Assembly (NCBI GenBank): GCA_027924585.1
Contig: BSBM01000637.1
Span: 1,116,001 to 1,180,000, forward strand
Origin: Larix kaempferi
Lineage: Eukaryota; Streptophyta; Pinopsida; Pinales; Pinaceae
DNA: 64,000 bases
Direction: 5' to 3'
The stretch's first letter is position 1; each line of letters opens with the position of its first letter. Positions 21,341 through 33,437 of this stretch are shown here, piece by piece. A program made the position numbers and the translations under genes. The notes beneath the pieces are model-generated. The model searched no databases. It was given only the letters and a program-made list of their open reading frames with translations, and was not told where the DNA came from.

Positions 21341-22120
21341 AGAAATTAAAGAATTACAGGATGCTTTCAAAGAATTGGATAATACGATTGTTAAGTTTCA
21401 TAACCAAATTGAAATGAAGGAGAAAGTGATTGAATTTCTCTAACTACAATTAATTGAAAAGGAAACGATTGATGCAACTTGTGACATAAGTGACCTAATT
21501 CAAATGGTTGATATAACTTGTGACTCAAATGATCTAATGGAAAATGTTGATGCCATTTGTGATACAAGTGATCTAGTACAGTTCGGTAATACCAATACTA
21601 TGATTGATGATTCTTTAACTAATCATGAGAAGGAATCAATCATAAATAATGAATTGATGAACACAAATTTTAAAGATGAATCATAGGGAAAAGCACAAAG
21701 TGATAGCAACAACAATAAATTTGAAGTTTTATAAGAAAACATTTATAAAGAACATCAAAAAACAAAAATGACATTTCCAAGATGATTGCCAGACCTTGGG
21801 AAGAATCACAATTCAACAAAAATCGATATGGTTTACGATATGAAAAAGACTACATCTTTCATATTCCATTTTACTCCCAACCATTTAGTTTGTGAGTGCA
21901 TGATTTCTTGATCAAAATTCAAAGGATCGAGAAGTTAGTGAAGAGGTTATTCAAATATTTGATGATAAACACATGGAGAAAATTCATTATGAATGCCAAC
22001 ATTGTCATAGAGTTTGCCATTTGGAGACAAATTGTTTTCATCTCCATCCTTGTCTTCATTATGGGAATACAAATAATCTCTCAAACAAATGTTGAAAGCA
22101 GAAGAAGATAAAAAGAAAAC
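21341..22120 (+). pseudogene. Decayed retroelement-like ORF with coiled coil, acidic repeats and a CCHC knuckle
   Basis: From 21341 the frame reads EIKELQDAFKELDNTIVKFH, a coiled coil, with a stop at about 21471. The same frame continues with a repeated DxTCDxSDL motif (ATCDISDLIQ, ITCDSNDLME, AICDTSDLVQ). After further breaks a knuckle C-x2-C-x4-H-x4-C is readable (CQHCHRVCHLETNC, 21994-22035). The knuckle suggests a Gag-type or LINE ORF1-type nucleic-acid binding protein. The family is not identified. Confidence 0.45.
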
Positions 22121-23156
22121 GATCATGGATGGGTAAGTTATTGGCGATGGAATCAAGAAGTCAATAAGTTGCATAAGTGTTATTGTCTAGTTCAAACGTG
22201 GGTAAAGACACATTTCAATCGTGAAATACAAAAGCAAACAATGTTCAATCAATTATTGCAAATGATAATTATAGACATGACAAGTCCATTCTAAATTGGC
22301 ACTCCTTTGTTTCTTAAAGTGGGGAAGTACAAAAATGAAAGAAGAAAGGTACTCTCTTGCACCTCAAGGGGGGGACTACATTGAAGAAACAAGATCAAGT
22401 GAAAAGATTAGTACTCAACCAAAACCACCATATTCATTGATGTTATTGGTTAGTGGTCAACCAAAACTTCTTAACGCCGGTAATAATTATAAAATGCCCA
22501 CAAATATTCGATCCCACATTTTGATAATGAAATAATATATTGATGATAGATGATGTTTACATTACAAATATAGCTTGGGCACCTTTATTGAGGAGTCGCA
22601 TCTCCTCATAAATTATAAACGATATTTATTATTAGTAATTATTGTAATTTATTATTAGATTGTTTATTATTTTATGTTTGTAACATTGCCTTCTCCTTAA
22701 GGGAAGCTTTGTCCTCAAAGCTTTGTTTAGTGAAGGACTTATCCATTATTTTGTTTGTAACATCTTTTCATATCCCTCTGAAACTGTAACTCCGATACTT
22801 GATGAACATGGCGATATAATTTTCGAATCCCTGAACTGAAAATTCGCATTTCCTGGGAAGTGATCCATTCGAGATTTACCTTCAACGGAGCTGAATGTTG
22901 GTTGCCTTGTTGGGTAAATCTTCTTGTTTTTTGTTTAGGTTGTAGATTTTGTGTTCCTTCGCATCTGAAATCATAACTTCTCTGTTTATGTTCATTTTGG
23001 TCTTATCGTTGGTCAAAATGACTTTTATAATTGGGGTGTCGATAAGGAGATTTTATTGTTCATTTTTCTGGTGGATTGACTTCTTTTTGAACTGTGATGA
23101 GGACCGAATTTGTTTTTGTTTCTTCTTCCTCAACTTGAATTTGTTTTCCGGAGAAT
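22121..23156. other. Unclassified spacer
   Basis: AT-rich, with a low-complexity ATTATTATT segment near 22625-22675. No gene is recognised. Confidence 0.35.
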
Positions 23157-23955
23157 CTAGATGCTTCCTTTTGGATTTGCGCACTCTAAATCTTCTCTAA
23201 CCTTTCGACTTGCGACTCTTTTCCCTCTTTTAACTTCTTGATTAAAATTTCTCAGGTGTTGATTTTCTTGCTCTTTATCCAATAGTTTTCCTTCGGTATC
23301 TTTGTTTGATTGTTTTGTCCTTTTAGTACTTTTTAATTTCTTGATTTTTCCAATTAATGTCTTGTTATGGTTTCTTAATCGATATATTTCTTCATTGTTA
23401 TTTGATAACGTGCTTTTGACAGCCGTAATCTCCAATTTGTGTGTCTTTTTAGTGTCGTTCTCTTTCTGCTAGAGTTCACTAATTTGTTGTTGAAGGTGGC
23501 AATTCTCGGCTTCTTGACTTTCTAAGTTTCTCTGGACTTGTGCCACTTCAGTATCTTTGTCCATGGTGAGCTTGTTTAGATGCTTTATTTCTTCTCTTAA
23601 ATCGTTATCGCTTGTATATGGTGATTCTTCGTCATTCTTTGACTTTCTGATTTGGTCTTCAAGCTTTTGATTATGAGTTTCTAAATGTGATATTTTCTCA
23701 TCTTTATCTGATAACATTTTCTTGAATTCTTGAATAGCTTTTTCTAACTCATATTTTTTTATCTTTCAAGCATCGATTCTCCCATTCTTCTGAATGAGTA
23801 AACAATTTTTGCTTCCTAATCTCGAATTGAAGATCTTTATTGGTCGCTTTATATTGCTTTAATCCGTCCAATGCTGCTTGTAGCTTTGACTCCAATTTTG
23901 ATTTTGAATTCGCCGTAAGTCGATTTCTTGGACGATAACTGGGCCTTCTTTTGAC
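23157..23955 (-). pseudogene. Coiled-coil protein pseudogene, one frameshift and one stop
   Basis: Minus-strand reading from about 23955 gives a basic start (RRPSYRPRNRL), then heptad-rich K/E/Q/L sequence (LESKLQAALDGLKQYKATNK). A one-base slip occurs in an A7 run near 23757. The coiled coil continues (SHLETHNQKLEDQIRK; LREEIKHLNKL), reads through an in-frame TAG at 23469-23471, and continues in the same frame to a stop at 23157. About 265 codons are recoverable. It has no enzymatic domain. It could be a gag-like product or a filament-type cellular protein; I do not recognise the family. Confidence 0.6.
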
Positions 23956-23969
23956 TTCAAATTCATATG

Positions 23970-24075
23970 TTATTACTATTATTAAAAATTAATAATAATA
24001 ATAATTAGTATATATTATAACAATAAAAAAATATTATTAAATTTAATAATAATGTAATTTTTTTTTTGAAAATTT
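23970..24075. repeat. AT-rich low-complexity tract
   Basis: ATTATTAATAATAATAATTA-type sequence with almost no G or C. It separates the coiled-coil pseudogene from a GC-richer stretch. Confidence 0.85.
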
Positions 24076-24348
24076 AAATATTATAATATCTTTTTGTATT
24101 TTGGGAATAATTTAATTTAGGGTTTGGTGGACATGGAAACAGAGGTGGCGTATGGGAGGAAGAATGATGGCAAGATTGAATGTGGAATGAAGGGAATGCA
24201 TGGAGAGTTACGTGAATGCGTGGAGAGATGGGGTGTGAGGAGCCGTGGGGTAAAGGAAGGATGGAGGCGCAGTGCGTGGGACGCAGGGAGAAGTTTGCGA
24301 GGTGAGGAGGGACGCGATGGGGGATTCGTAATGGGAAGCACGTGATTT
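24076..24348. other. G-rich stretch, no gene recognised
   Basis: Plus-strand GGAGG/GTGGAG-rich sequence is open in two frames, but the translation (G, R, E-rich) matches no domain. It lies immediately upstream of the LTR-like sequence. Confidence 0.4.
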
Positions 24349-26076
24349 GAAAGGACATCTATTCAGTGATAGGTTACCCCTTTTTCAGCCCTTCTAGACT
24401 ATTTACGAGAAAGGTATATCTCAGTCAACTTTTGACTGGGAGAGTTCTCTCAGAAGTTGTTTTACACTTTTTCGAGTCTGGGGAACTAAATTTATGAAAA
24501 CGTACATATTGGAGTCTTCTTTAAGTTTTTTAGACTCTCTAAATATGAAAAACTGTCGAGTTTACCTTCGTTGGACTCATTAAAATTTGACATCGAAGGG
24601 CCCGCATTGGGACGAACCCCTCATTTCTCAGGTTCATAAAACATGTGAGATTGGACTCATCCGTCAGATGAGCTATACCGAGCATCTGTTATCCTCTTCA
24701 AGCTCGTAAAACAACAAAGAGGTACTCGTCGGTTATGATGGGGGAAAATGGGGAATGAGTCAAGTTTACTTTTTTGGCAGCTTGTGAGTCGTCACCTTTG
24801 AACATGGCATGCATCTGTCTTGTCTCCTTTGGGTAATCAGTCGTTCCGATGAGTTGTAACTATAGTCCTGTGTCGTCTCCTTCATTATGAGTCTACCATC
24901 CCCGTGGTTATTTTTGCAAATTAATCCCAACTGCCAAGTCCTATCGCGTGTCGTTATGTGTTCAAAGGGTTACTGTTATCTTGATTCCACTCTTTTGTCA
25001 GCTTATCAATCTGTCGGTCTTGTGTCAGTACATGCTCTTTTAGTCCGTTCTTCCACCACTCTTTCCTGTATCGGTTTCGTGTCGTTGATGTGGGATTCAT
25101 TATGGCCCTCCTTCGACGAGTCTATTCCTGTCAACTTCAACTCATCATCCAGGACTTAGGTTTAGGATCCAACCATTAGTACCTTGGTACCTGCATGCCT
25201 TAATAGCAGGTTTCCTCACATTCGACAGTGGGTTTTCATCATTGACCTCTGATTGAATGATCTCACGGATGTTCGACGTCAATTCATCTATTCACATTCC
25301 GTTGAGATGTACTAGAGATACCTTGGGGATCACTGTCATCATTGGTGATTTCCCTCGTACTTGTTAACAACTTACATCATTGGCTGGTAATCAAGTAGTT
25401 TATGCCATGTTCGACTTCAAGACATTGTAATCACATGGTCATATTCGTATCATTTTGGGATCCGGTAGAAGACCCTGGATGTTCCTGATACTGTTTCCAT
25501 GTCCAGGTTGCGATGGTGATTCTTGAGAAGGTCTCCGCATAGACATCATGTTGATGACCTCAATATTGTATTGTCACACAGATCCACTATTGTATTGGTC
25601 GTGGCTGTGTTATTGTCGTCTCATGGATCTACGATTGTTCATAGTAGCCATGATTTGTCCGCAGTCTATATCATCTCAATTTTCATGGATCTGCAATGTA
25701 TTAGTCGGTAGCCATGGTTTGAGTCAGTTCTTCCGAGCATGGGTATGCCCGCCTCGGTGGGATGTTAACATCTTGTTTCCTTGCAGCTCCTCGTTGACTC
25801 CCTCGATGTTATCTCCACGCAATTTATTGGTAAATTCTTTCGGCCATCAGTCTCTTCTAACCTCACACTTTAGGGGGCATCTGTTATACCTCAAAGTTAA
25901 ACTTCGAGCTTTAGTGTCGCTTTTTTGTACCATGTGACCTAGCGACATTTCTCCCTAACGTTGTTAGTACCCTCCTTGGTCTCATCTGGACACCTAGGAG
26001 ACAAATCTACTTCTTGATTGTCGAGAAACAACCTAGCATGCCACATGTCACCTTAGCTGACCATCTTTGCCTTGAT

Positions 26077-26195
26077 TTTTGCGCCCTGCATATCTCATGA
26101 GGCGCGAAAAGCCAACATTTTTGCACTTTGCATAACCTCTGGGGCGCGAAAAATATTGATATTTCCGCGCTATGCTCAATCCCTGGGGCGCGAAA
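26077..26195 (+). promoter_or_regulatory. Cluster of E2F-type sites in the LTR
   Basis: Three exact GGCGCGAAA motifs occur (26101-26109, 26143-26151, 26187-26195). Each is the reverse complement of the canonical E2F site TTTCGCGCC, with starts 42 and 44 bp apart. TTTTGCGCC (26077-26085) and TTTCCGCGC (26162-26170) are related sites. They lie about 170-290 bp upstream of the TATA box. The minus-strand copy at 33438-36122 lacks the cluster as far as I can see. Confidence 0.6.
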
Positions 26196-26364
26196 ATCCC
26201 GATATAGCCCTTGGCTTGGATCTAGGATCTCTACCTTTCAAGAGATTTCCTTGGGATGGACATGTCTGATTCGATCTCAACCTCCTCTCTTTGTTTAGCT
26301 TAGCTGATCCACTAAACCCTCATGAGATCCACCTTCCTCTCCTTATGGTTAACTCCTCAAGTGT

Positions 26365-26372
26365 TATAAAGG
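26365..26372 (+). promoter_or_regulatory. TATA box of the Tat-type LTR
   Basis: TATAAAGG is followed by a GA-rich leader of about 570 bp to the LTR end. Confidence 0.5.
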
Positions 26373-27189
26373 AGAGGCCTTCCATGAGCCAAGGGGAGGA
26401 CTACTTGGGGCATCCAACTTATGATCTTGAGAGATTTGCAGAGATCGCTAGAGGGAGGAATATTTGGAGCTGGAGGTGATACTTAGACATCAAGCAACTC
26501 TATGTAAGCGTCTTCAAGTTTCCATTAATGATAACTTGTATTGTTTCCCATTTCATGTGCATTGTGCTTGAATCATAGGCATGAAGTGTATCTAGTAAGA
26601 TTTGAATCTAACTTGTATTTCAAAGTATTTTGGAGATTGCATGTTTGTTTCTTGTTTGATCTTGACAGGTTCAATTTGAAAGCTTCGGGATCAAAGCTGG
26701 AAGCAGGACAAACGTCTGATTAGAAGGTGAGTTGCATCCTTCTATCGTTATCAAATACATTTAATATTGGTATATGAGTTTAGTTCAGGATTCAAGGTTG
26801 CATTTGTTACTCAATTGTCTTAGATTAGATCTAGCATGTCCTAGTCTAACCTAAGAAGACCTCTTCTTACCTGTAGGAAGAAAGTCTTACCACACTTCAG
26901 GTATTAAGTATTGAATTGTTACTCTTGATTGTTACACAATTATCCTTTTGAATATATTTTTAAAGAATCTAGATCGACTATACCTTCCTTTGAATTTTCG
27001 ACCCAGAAGACGACCTTTTTTCTTGAGTTGACTAGTAGTCGATCCACATCGACTGAAATTATCGACCTGCCTGCACAGCTTCTTGAAACCAACCAGCCTT
27101 TTTCATTGATGACTTGTTTACCAAGGTGGAATTATAAGACTATTGAAGTTGTTGGACATGATGTCGATGACGTAAGTGTTAGTTAGTAG

Positions 27190-28745
27190 ACCTGCAGTAA
27201 AAAATGGCATGGAAGCGTTGCATTGATGGCTCGTGTTCTCAAAACCTGTGATCCTGACACCTATGTTGATGCTTAGGGGTAGCATAAATGAGAGAATGTT
27301 ATGTCTTCTGAAATTGATTCTTTACTGAAGAATCATACTTGGGATTTAGTTCCCCGACCACATGGAAAGAACGTTGTGAGGTATCAATGGGTATACAAGA
27401 CCAAGTTTACCTCAGAAGGATATGTTGAATGCCACAAAGCTCATCTGGTATCCAAGGGCTTCTCTCAACGAGAAGGTATTGACTAGAATGAAACCTTTAC
27501 CCCTTTTTCAATGATGAACTCTATTCGATTGATTCTTTCACTTGTTGCTCAGTTTGGGTGGGAACTTCATCAAATGGATGTGAAAAGTGCATTTTTTCAT
27601 GGATATTTGTATGAAGAAATATACATGGAGAAACCTTCTAATTTTGCAAAGAATTCTAGTCTTGTTTGTCTACTTAAGAAATCTATTTATGGTTTGAAGC
27701 AAACTCGTGTGCTTGGTATGAGAAGATTTATCGTTTTTTCATTAATATTATATTCAAACATTGTGAATTTCATCAACATATTTATATATTACATGTTCTT
27801 GATGATACTTTGATTATTGCATTGTATGTTGATGACTTAGTCATAATTGGAAACAAAGTCGACTTAATTTTTTAGTTTGAAGAAATAACTTGTAGATACC
27901 TTTGAAATGATTGGCCTTGGTCTTTTGCATTTCTTTCTAGGCATTCAAGTGCTATAAATGAATGGTATATTTCTTTCTCAACCCAAACATTCTTTTGATA
28001 TTTTGAAACGATTCAAAATGGACAAGTGTAAGTCTTATGCTACACCTTTTCAATCATGCGTCAAATTTCCTAAGGGATGTGACTCTCTTTGCTTCGATGC
28101 CACTCTTTATAGATAATTGGTTAGTAGTCTGATTTACTTAACTTACAGTCAACCTGACATATCCTTTTCCATTAGTGTGGTTTCTTGATTTATGTAGGAT
28201 CCAAGATAAATCCACTAGAAAGCTACAAAGCAAATTGTTTGATACATTAAGGGTACTTATCAATTTGGTATCAAATATTGTCACAATTCATATCCAACAG
28301 TCAATTTTACTGATTTCGATTGAGTTGGAGACATTGATGACAAGAATTCCACTTTTGGATATATGTTTCAACTTTGTTCTAGACCCTTGGTTTGGTCGTG
28401 TAAGAATAGAAGGTAGTTTCTCTTTTGACTGTAGACGTAGACAATCATGGAGCTGTCAATGTAGGTACATAGACAATTTGGATCTATCAACTTTTAGATG
28501 AGATTGGTTTTCCTATTCAGGCCTAGACTACTATCTATTGTGACAATCAGAGTGCAATTCAATTATTCAAGTTGCTAATAATCTTGTTACACACATAAAA
28601 ATGAAGCATGTTGAACTTCATGTCAACTACTTGAGACAATTGAAATAGGACATTTTTGTCTCACTTGTTTATTGTAGGACAGATCATCAAGTTCTTAATA
28701 TCTTTATGAAGTTTTTACCAGAAGCTAAGTTTGTTAAACTTTGAG
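27190..28745 (+). pseudogene. Decayed Ty1/copia pol: reverse transcriptase and RNase H
   Basis: MSSEIDSLLKNHTWDLVPRP and VYKTKFTSEGYVECHKAHLV are the copia RT entry. An in-frame stop replaces Y at 27484, then LHQMDVKSAFFHGYLYEEIY and KKSIYGLKQT follow. After several frameshifts ALYVDDLVIIG (about 27818-27850) carries the catalytic YVDD. Traces of RNase H (CDNQSAI near 28540; MKHVELHVNYL near 28600) precede the polypurine tract. The piece is truncated on its left, near the end of the Tat-type LTR. Confidence 0.88.
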
Positions 28746-28773
28746 CTATGGTTGCAATTCAGGCAACTGAAAT

Positions 28774-28783
28774 TATGGGGGAG
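28774..28783 (+). other. Polypurine tract
   Basis: ATGGGGGAG directly precedes the TGTTCAAAG start of the following LTR. Confidence 0.7.
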
Positions 28784-29338
28784 TGTTCAAAGAACACAAT
28801 TCCACCTCTTGAATATCCAGAGTGTTGTGCTGATGGGGGGTGTTGGAACCGCAAGATATATAGGTTCATCACACTTTTGAATCTTCTGGAGATAGTTAAT
28901 CAAAATTCAAAAATTGACTAGTAAAGCATTTGACTGTATTCATGACTTAGTAATGGATTGATCGATCGATTGAATGGTTGACACGGTAGTCAATTGGATG
29001 GTTGGATCGACTAGATCAATCAACTAATCAACATAATGATGCATTGTTTCAGGAAACAATTAAAATTGTCGACACTTATTTGTGGAACAGATCTCCCTCA
29101 ATTCAACGAAGTTTGTTAAATCCAGAGACTAAAGAATGACCATATGGGTTGTATTAACATGATATGAAGTATGTAATTGTTGGATAAGACATAGTGCATT
29201 GTCATGTTCTGATCATAATGTGTTGTGCTTAAATGTTGTAAGTGGTGTATTCCTACACCTTTATTCTTGGAATATAAATGATTAGTTTTGCTATTCTTTT
29301 GTAATATGTCTAGTTTTTCTAAGGGTATTTTCCCAACA
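28784..29338 (+). repeat. 3' LTR of the decayed copia element
   Basis: It begins TGTTCAAAG and ends TTCCCAACA, 555 bp. The TATA-like AGATATATAGG is near 28850. The segment 28955-29035 is dense in GATCGATCGATTG-type palindromes. The end falls exactly where gypsy integrase sequence begins, supporting an insertion into that gene. Confidence 0.65.
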
Positions 29339-30365
29339 TATTTTTGGTTGTTGACCAATTCCCTAAGATTCCGATTTTGATGCCATGTAAGAAGAACATC
29401 ACAATAAAGGCCATTGCTAAGATATTCTTCGAGCATGTTGGGGTTCATTTTGGTCTCCCACGGACAATTATTTCAAATCAAAAAAATATTTTCTTAAGTA
29501 TTTTATGTCCCAACTTACGGTCAATGATGAACACCAATTTGACCAAATTGACTACCTTACACACCCAAAAATGGGCAGACAGAGATAGTCAACAAGATGG
29601 TTGTTCATGTCCCAAGAATGTACAACTCCAAACATCCATACAAATGCGATTAGATCCTCCTTATGTTCGACATAGCTACAACATATACCTTCATAGCTCT
29701 ATTGGCCACAACCATTTTCAAGTGTGCTTGGGGCTCCCACCATTTTCCCCAATTGATGAAGTGTTTCCCATTGTATCTAAAAATAAGAATAATCCCATTA
29801 AATTTTTTGAATGGATCCATCACAACACCAACTTCATGATATTTTGCAGAAATCTAATGCCAAGTACAAGTAATGCCACAATCAACATCGAGTTCCACAC
29901 AAGTTTCAGGTGGGAGATAAAGTATGGTAGCATTTGCAAAAAGAGTGCCTCATAGGACCCCATTGGAGGATCCACCCACTATGATACAAGACTTACACCA
30001 TCACCAAAGCTATGGATGGGAGTGATTTTGAATTAAGTATTCCCCCTTCCTTTTCTTGCACCTTGTATTTAATGTGGAGTTGCTTCAACCATATTTTCCA
30101 AGTGACCCTTGGACACCTCAAAGGTGGATGTGAACTTGGACCTACATAACTCAACCCTAAATAGATTAAGTAGGAAAAAATGATCAAATCATGGACGTAA
30201 CATTGAAGGGAAACTGCCAACAAAATATCCAACTCTATCGAATCGCCAAAGCATGGTATATAATTCACCAAGGCAAGTGGATAACTAGGAGTGAGATTCA
30301 ACATATTTTTCCCCATTTGATGGAGGAACTTAACTCAATGGTGACCACTTCTTCCTAAGAGGGGA
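29339..30365 (+). pseudogene. Gypsy integrase, chromovirus-like, catalytic core and C-terminal part
   Basis: It reads VVDQFPKIPILMPCKK, then FFEHVGVHFGLPRTIISN, the integrase core. The second catalytic Asp (ISD in the family) has become Asn. The third acidic residue lies in a scrambled part. Downstream, in broken frames, GKWITRDEIQ-like sequence and a final HLMEEL-like end resemble the integrase tail of chromoviruses. It is 5'-truncated by the copia LTR at 29338. Confidence 0.78.
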
Positions 30366-30960
30366 TAATTGATCCAGTTGGATATGGATGGCCACCCATC
30401 TATTCCATTGATTTGGAATGGTTCCACATCTTGGCACTTCTACTTTAGTTTTTGAGGTTTGAAACGTTCATCGCATTTTTTAAGCATTTATCTTGTTCTT
30501 TTTGTAGTTGACGTAGGCCATGAATATTTGATTACATGGGGCCAAACTCATAGAGAATGATTTAGTATTTGTAACAATCTAAGAATTTATATAAACAATT
30601 TTTTTATGCAAAATTTGTGCCCTGGGGAAGTTGACGTATCAACTAGCCTTCTTGGGGCTTGCATTCCTTTTGCAACATCCTTTCCTAGGTTTAGGGTTTT
30701 GGATATTTATGGTTGTTTTCATATTAGGGAATCACACTTTACTTTATAAGGAATTATTTTCCTCTTGTAATGTATTCTCGTGAGCGAGCATAGTCGATAG
30801 ATCTCTCTTCAGAGATACGCTACCACCATTATAGTTGGTCTGTATTGCTTTCCATTTTACTATAACAATGTGGTCTCAACAATATCTCTCTGTATGTTTC
30901 CATTTATATTTATACCTACATTTCATTCTCTATTTAATACAAATCAATGAAAATATTTTA
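30366..30960 (+). repeat. Probable gypsy LTR remnant
   Basis: A purine run AGAGGGGATAA (near 30357) is followed by TGATCCAGTTGG. The sequence then runs through AT-rich U3-like DNA to a CTCTTCAGAGATACGCTACC leader. The 3' end is not certain; ACAATGTGGTCTCAACA near 30890 may be the LTR end with a primer site. Confidence 0.4.
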
Positions 30961-31479
30961 TAAGTTGCATCCTTTCACCTTTAGGAACACATGCAAGCTT
31001 GCCTAGCTTGTAGAACAACCCATATCAAAGATGATAGTCAACCTTATCATCGCATTATTCTACACAAACTTGGATTTGTAGCTATTTAAACACCTATTTA
31101 AGGTCCTAATATTCTATGTATGCCTCTTTGTATGCATCACATATGAAATTCTCCATGTGCATAAGAGTTCCCAAAGTTGTGTTCTTGGGTGTGGGTGGAC
31201 TTGAAAGCATGTATACAAACTTATTATTGTTTCCCTCCTTATATTTGTTTATTAGATGAAATTGTTGTAATAATCCCATCCACTTGTAGTGTTTATTTAC
31301 TGAATCTTACTCTAGGCCTACAGATAATATAGTGGTTAGTGATCAGTGTGGATGATGGTTTCATTTCCCATCATATAGTGATTTCCATTTCTTAGTAGCT
31401 TGAACCAAATCCTAGAGTTCTTTGTCATATGTAGAGTAGTTCAATACTTTAGCATGGAACATTTGCAAATCATAGCCTA
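30961..31479. other. Decayed sequence between opposed gypsy fragments
   Basis: No clear protein is seen. EHMQACLACRTTHIK on the plus strand may be a remnant of an integrase zinc region. Confidence 0.35.
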
Positions 31480-33250
31480 TCATATTACCTCCTTACATCA
31501 AAACCGCTCCCATATCATATCCATGTGCATATGTCTCCACTTTGAAAGGATTCTATAAATTAGGAAATGCAAGAATTTGTGCTTAACTAATGGTTATTTC
31601 CATCTCTTCAAAAGTTTTTGTTGATTTTTTTCCCATTGGAAATGCCTTCCACTTGTTGTTATGGAACGAAGTGGTGCATACACAACTAAAGAGGATGCTA
31701 TAAAATTCTATAGGTATTTTTTTGGCCCCACAGAGATCCTAACCTCAATTACATTAGTAGGAGTAGGTCAATTGAGGATGTCCTCCATCTTCACGGGATT
31801 AATGTTTCCCAATAGTTGATGTTTTTTCAAGATCTCAAACATGAGATGTGCTCTTCCTAGGTAGAGTTACAAACCAATTTATCAACTAAGTACATTATTA
31901 CAAATGAATCTAGAAAGGCACACAATACATCATTCATCAAATGCATAAATGTATTTAGCCCAATACATAAACCAAAAGGAATGATCAACCATTCATATAT
32001 ACCTTGTTATGTCTTGAAGGTGATCTTCCAGGAATATTATTCTTTAACACATACCTGGTGGTATCTCGATTTGAGATCCAACTTGTGAAGTACTTGGCAT
32101 GCTACCATTTATCTATAAAGTCATCAATTTTGGGAAGAGGGAATTGAATCTTAAGGTTGATCTTATACAATTCCCTATAGTTGATACATATTCTCTGAAG
32201 TCCCATCCTTATTGGGTAATATGATGATAGGTGACCTACAAGTAAGTTTCTTAGTTGAATTACTCCCTACTCTAATAACTATTGCAATTGCTTCTTCACT
32301 TCATCTACTTACAAGAATATGGACTATTTGTACAACCCAATGTTTGGTAATTGGGAGTTAGGAAACAATTGTATCTCATGCTCCACTTCCATCTTGGATG
32401 GTGACCCTTTAGGTTCCTAGAACACTTCTTTGTATGATTACAAAATATCCTTGAACTAAATTTTCTACTCTTTAGTGCATCCATCCAAAGATGCCTTTGC
32501 CTTTACCGATTCATCTCCTTCTTGGTTCTCTCTTAAGAAGAGTAAGACAAACTTCTTAATAGAACTAATCAATTATTATCCTAATTAGCAATTACCAAAG
32601 AGATTATGGATTTACTTTTGTGTGCATTAATGATGAATAACTTCTCATCCTTTATTAGATGGTGATAGTTTTCTCTCTGTGTGAAGATTGCATCCCTCGT
32701 GTGCATGTAGGGTCTTCCAAACACTACACCACACACATCAAGTGGTACTACATTGACCTCCAATTCATAAATATAGTTTGTGGACTTATACCAAATTTAA
32801 TCCTACACTACTTAGTGACCTTAAGATTTGCTTCTTTATTTACCCATCCCAATGGATATGAGTGAGTATGGGTATGAACTTCCAATCCAAGATTGTTGAC
32901 CATATCTTATACTATGAGGTTGTCACGTTAACCTAAATCATATAGATAATATTTATTTTTCTTCTTGGCTCATATCTTAGTATGGAAGAGTTTAGTCATC
33001 TCTGTATATTCCTTTCAATGGAGACAATGGAGACTACTTAAGTTCACTCCCTTTGACATTATAGCATAGCAAATATTTTCATCTACATCTTTCTTTCTCT
33101 CTATCTAGTTGCATGAATCCACATATAACATGTTCTTCTTATTGACATTCTTCTTCCAGTTATTTAGATTCATCATAGGATGTATCTTCCAACACTTATC
33201 TTTAGTGTGACCATTGATATTAAAATAGTTGTAGTGGTTGTTTAATCCTT
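31480..33250 (-). pseudogene. Gypsy gag-protease-reverse transcriptase remnants, minus strand
   Basis: Reading leftward, a CCHC-like knuckle with its first Cys pair lost (YNYFNINGHTKDKCWKIHP, near 33190-33240) comes first. Next is the protease tail VVPLDVCGVVFGRPYMHTRD (32665-32763). Reverse transcriptase pieces follow: PIIILPNKDGT, then HKLDLKSRYHQV near 32055-32250, and PTNVIEVRISVG near 31740. Frames shift many times. The order gag-PR-RT is that of a chromovirus, in opposite orientation to the integrase piece at 29339-30365. Confidence 0.72.
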
Positions 33251-33437
33251 TCATTGATGTGCAATGGTTTTTTTCTTCTTATCCTTTCCTTTCTACTTTT
33301 TTTCCCTCTTTGTAAGTGTATTAGTGGTATTTATACTTGGAACTACTTGGTTTTCCTTTACTCTTAGCCATATTATCCATATACTATGCTTTTACACAAA
33401 CCTCAGCAAATTTCCTAGGTCTAAATAGCATCACCTG

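Larger units (their letters stand above)
24349..26936 (+). repeat. Diverged long Tat-type LTR, plus orientation
   Basis: It aligns end to end with the reverse complement of 33438-36122, for example GATGAGCTATACCGAGCATC and ATGGCCCTCCTTCGACG. Both also share a splice-like GATCTTGACAGGTT region near the 3' end. It ends TTGTTACA. A TATA box (TATAAAGG, 26365-26372) precedes the presumed transcript start. The homology fades left of 24349, so the U3 end may be truncated. No attached internal domain is recognised on either side. Confidence 0.68.

Noticed and set aside
24074-24358. Overlapping frames on both strands in the G-rich stretch
   Set aside because: Proline/serine or glycine/arginine composition follows base composition; no motif.
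29993-30316. 107-codon minus-strand frame
   Set aside because: It is the reverse strand of the plus-strand gypsy integrase tail.
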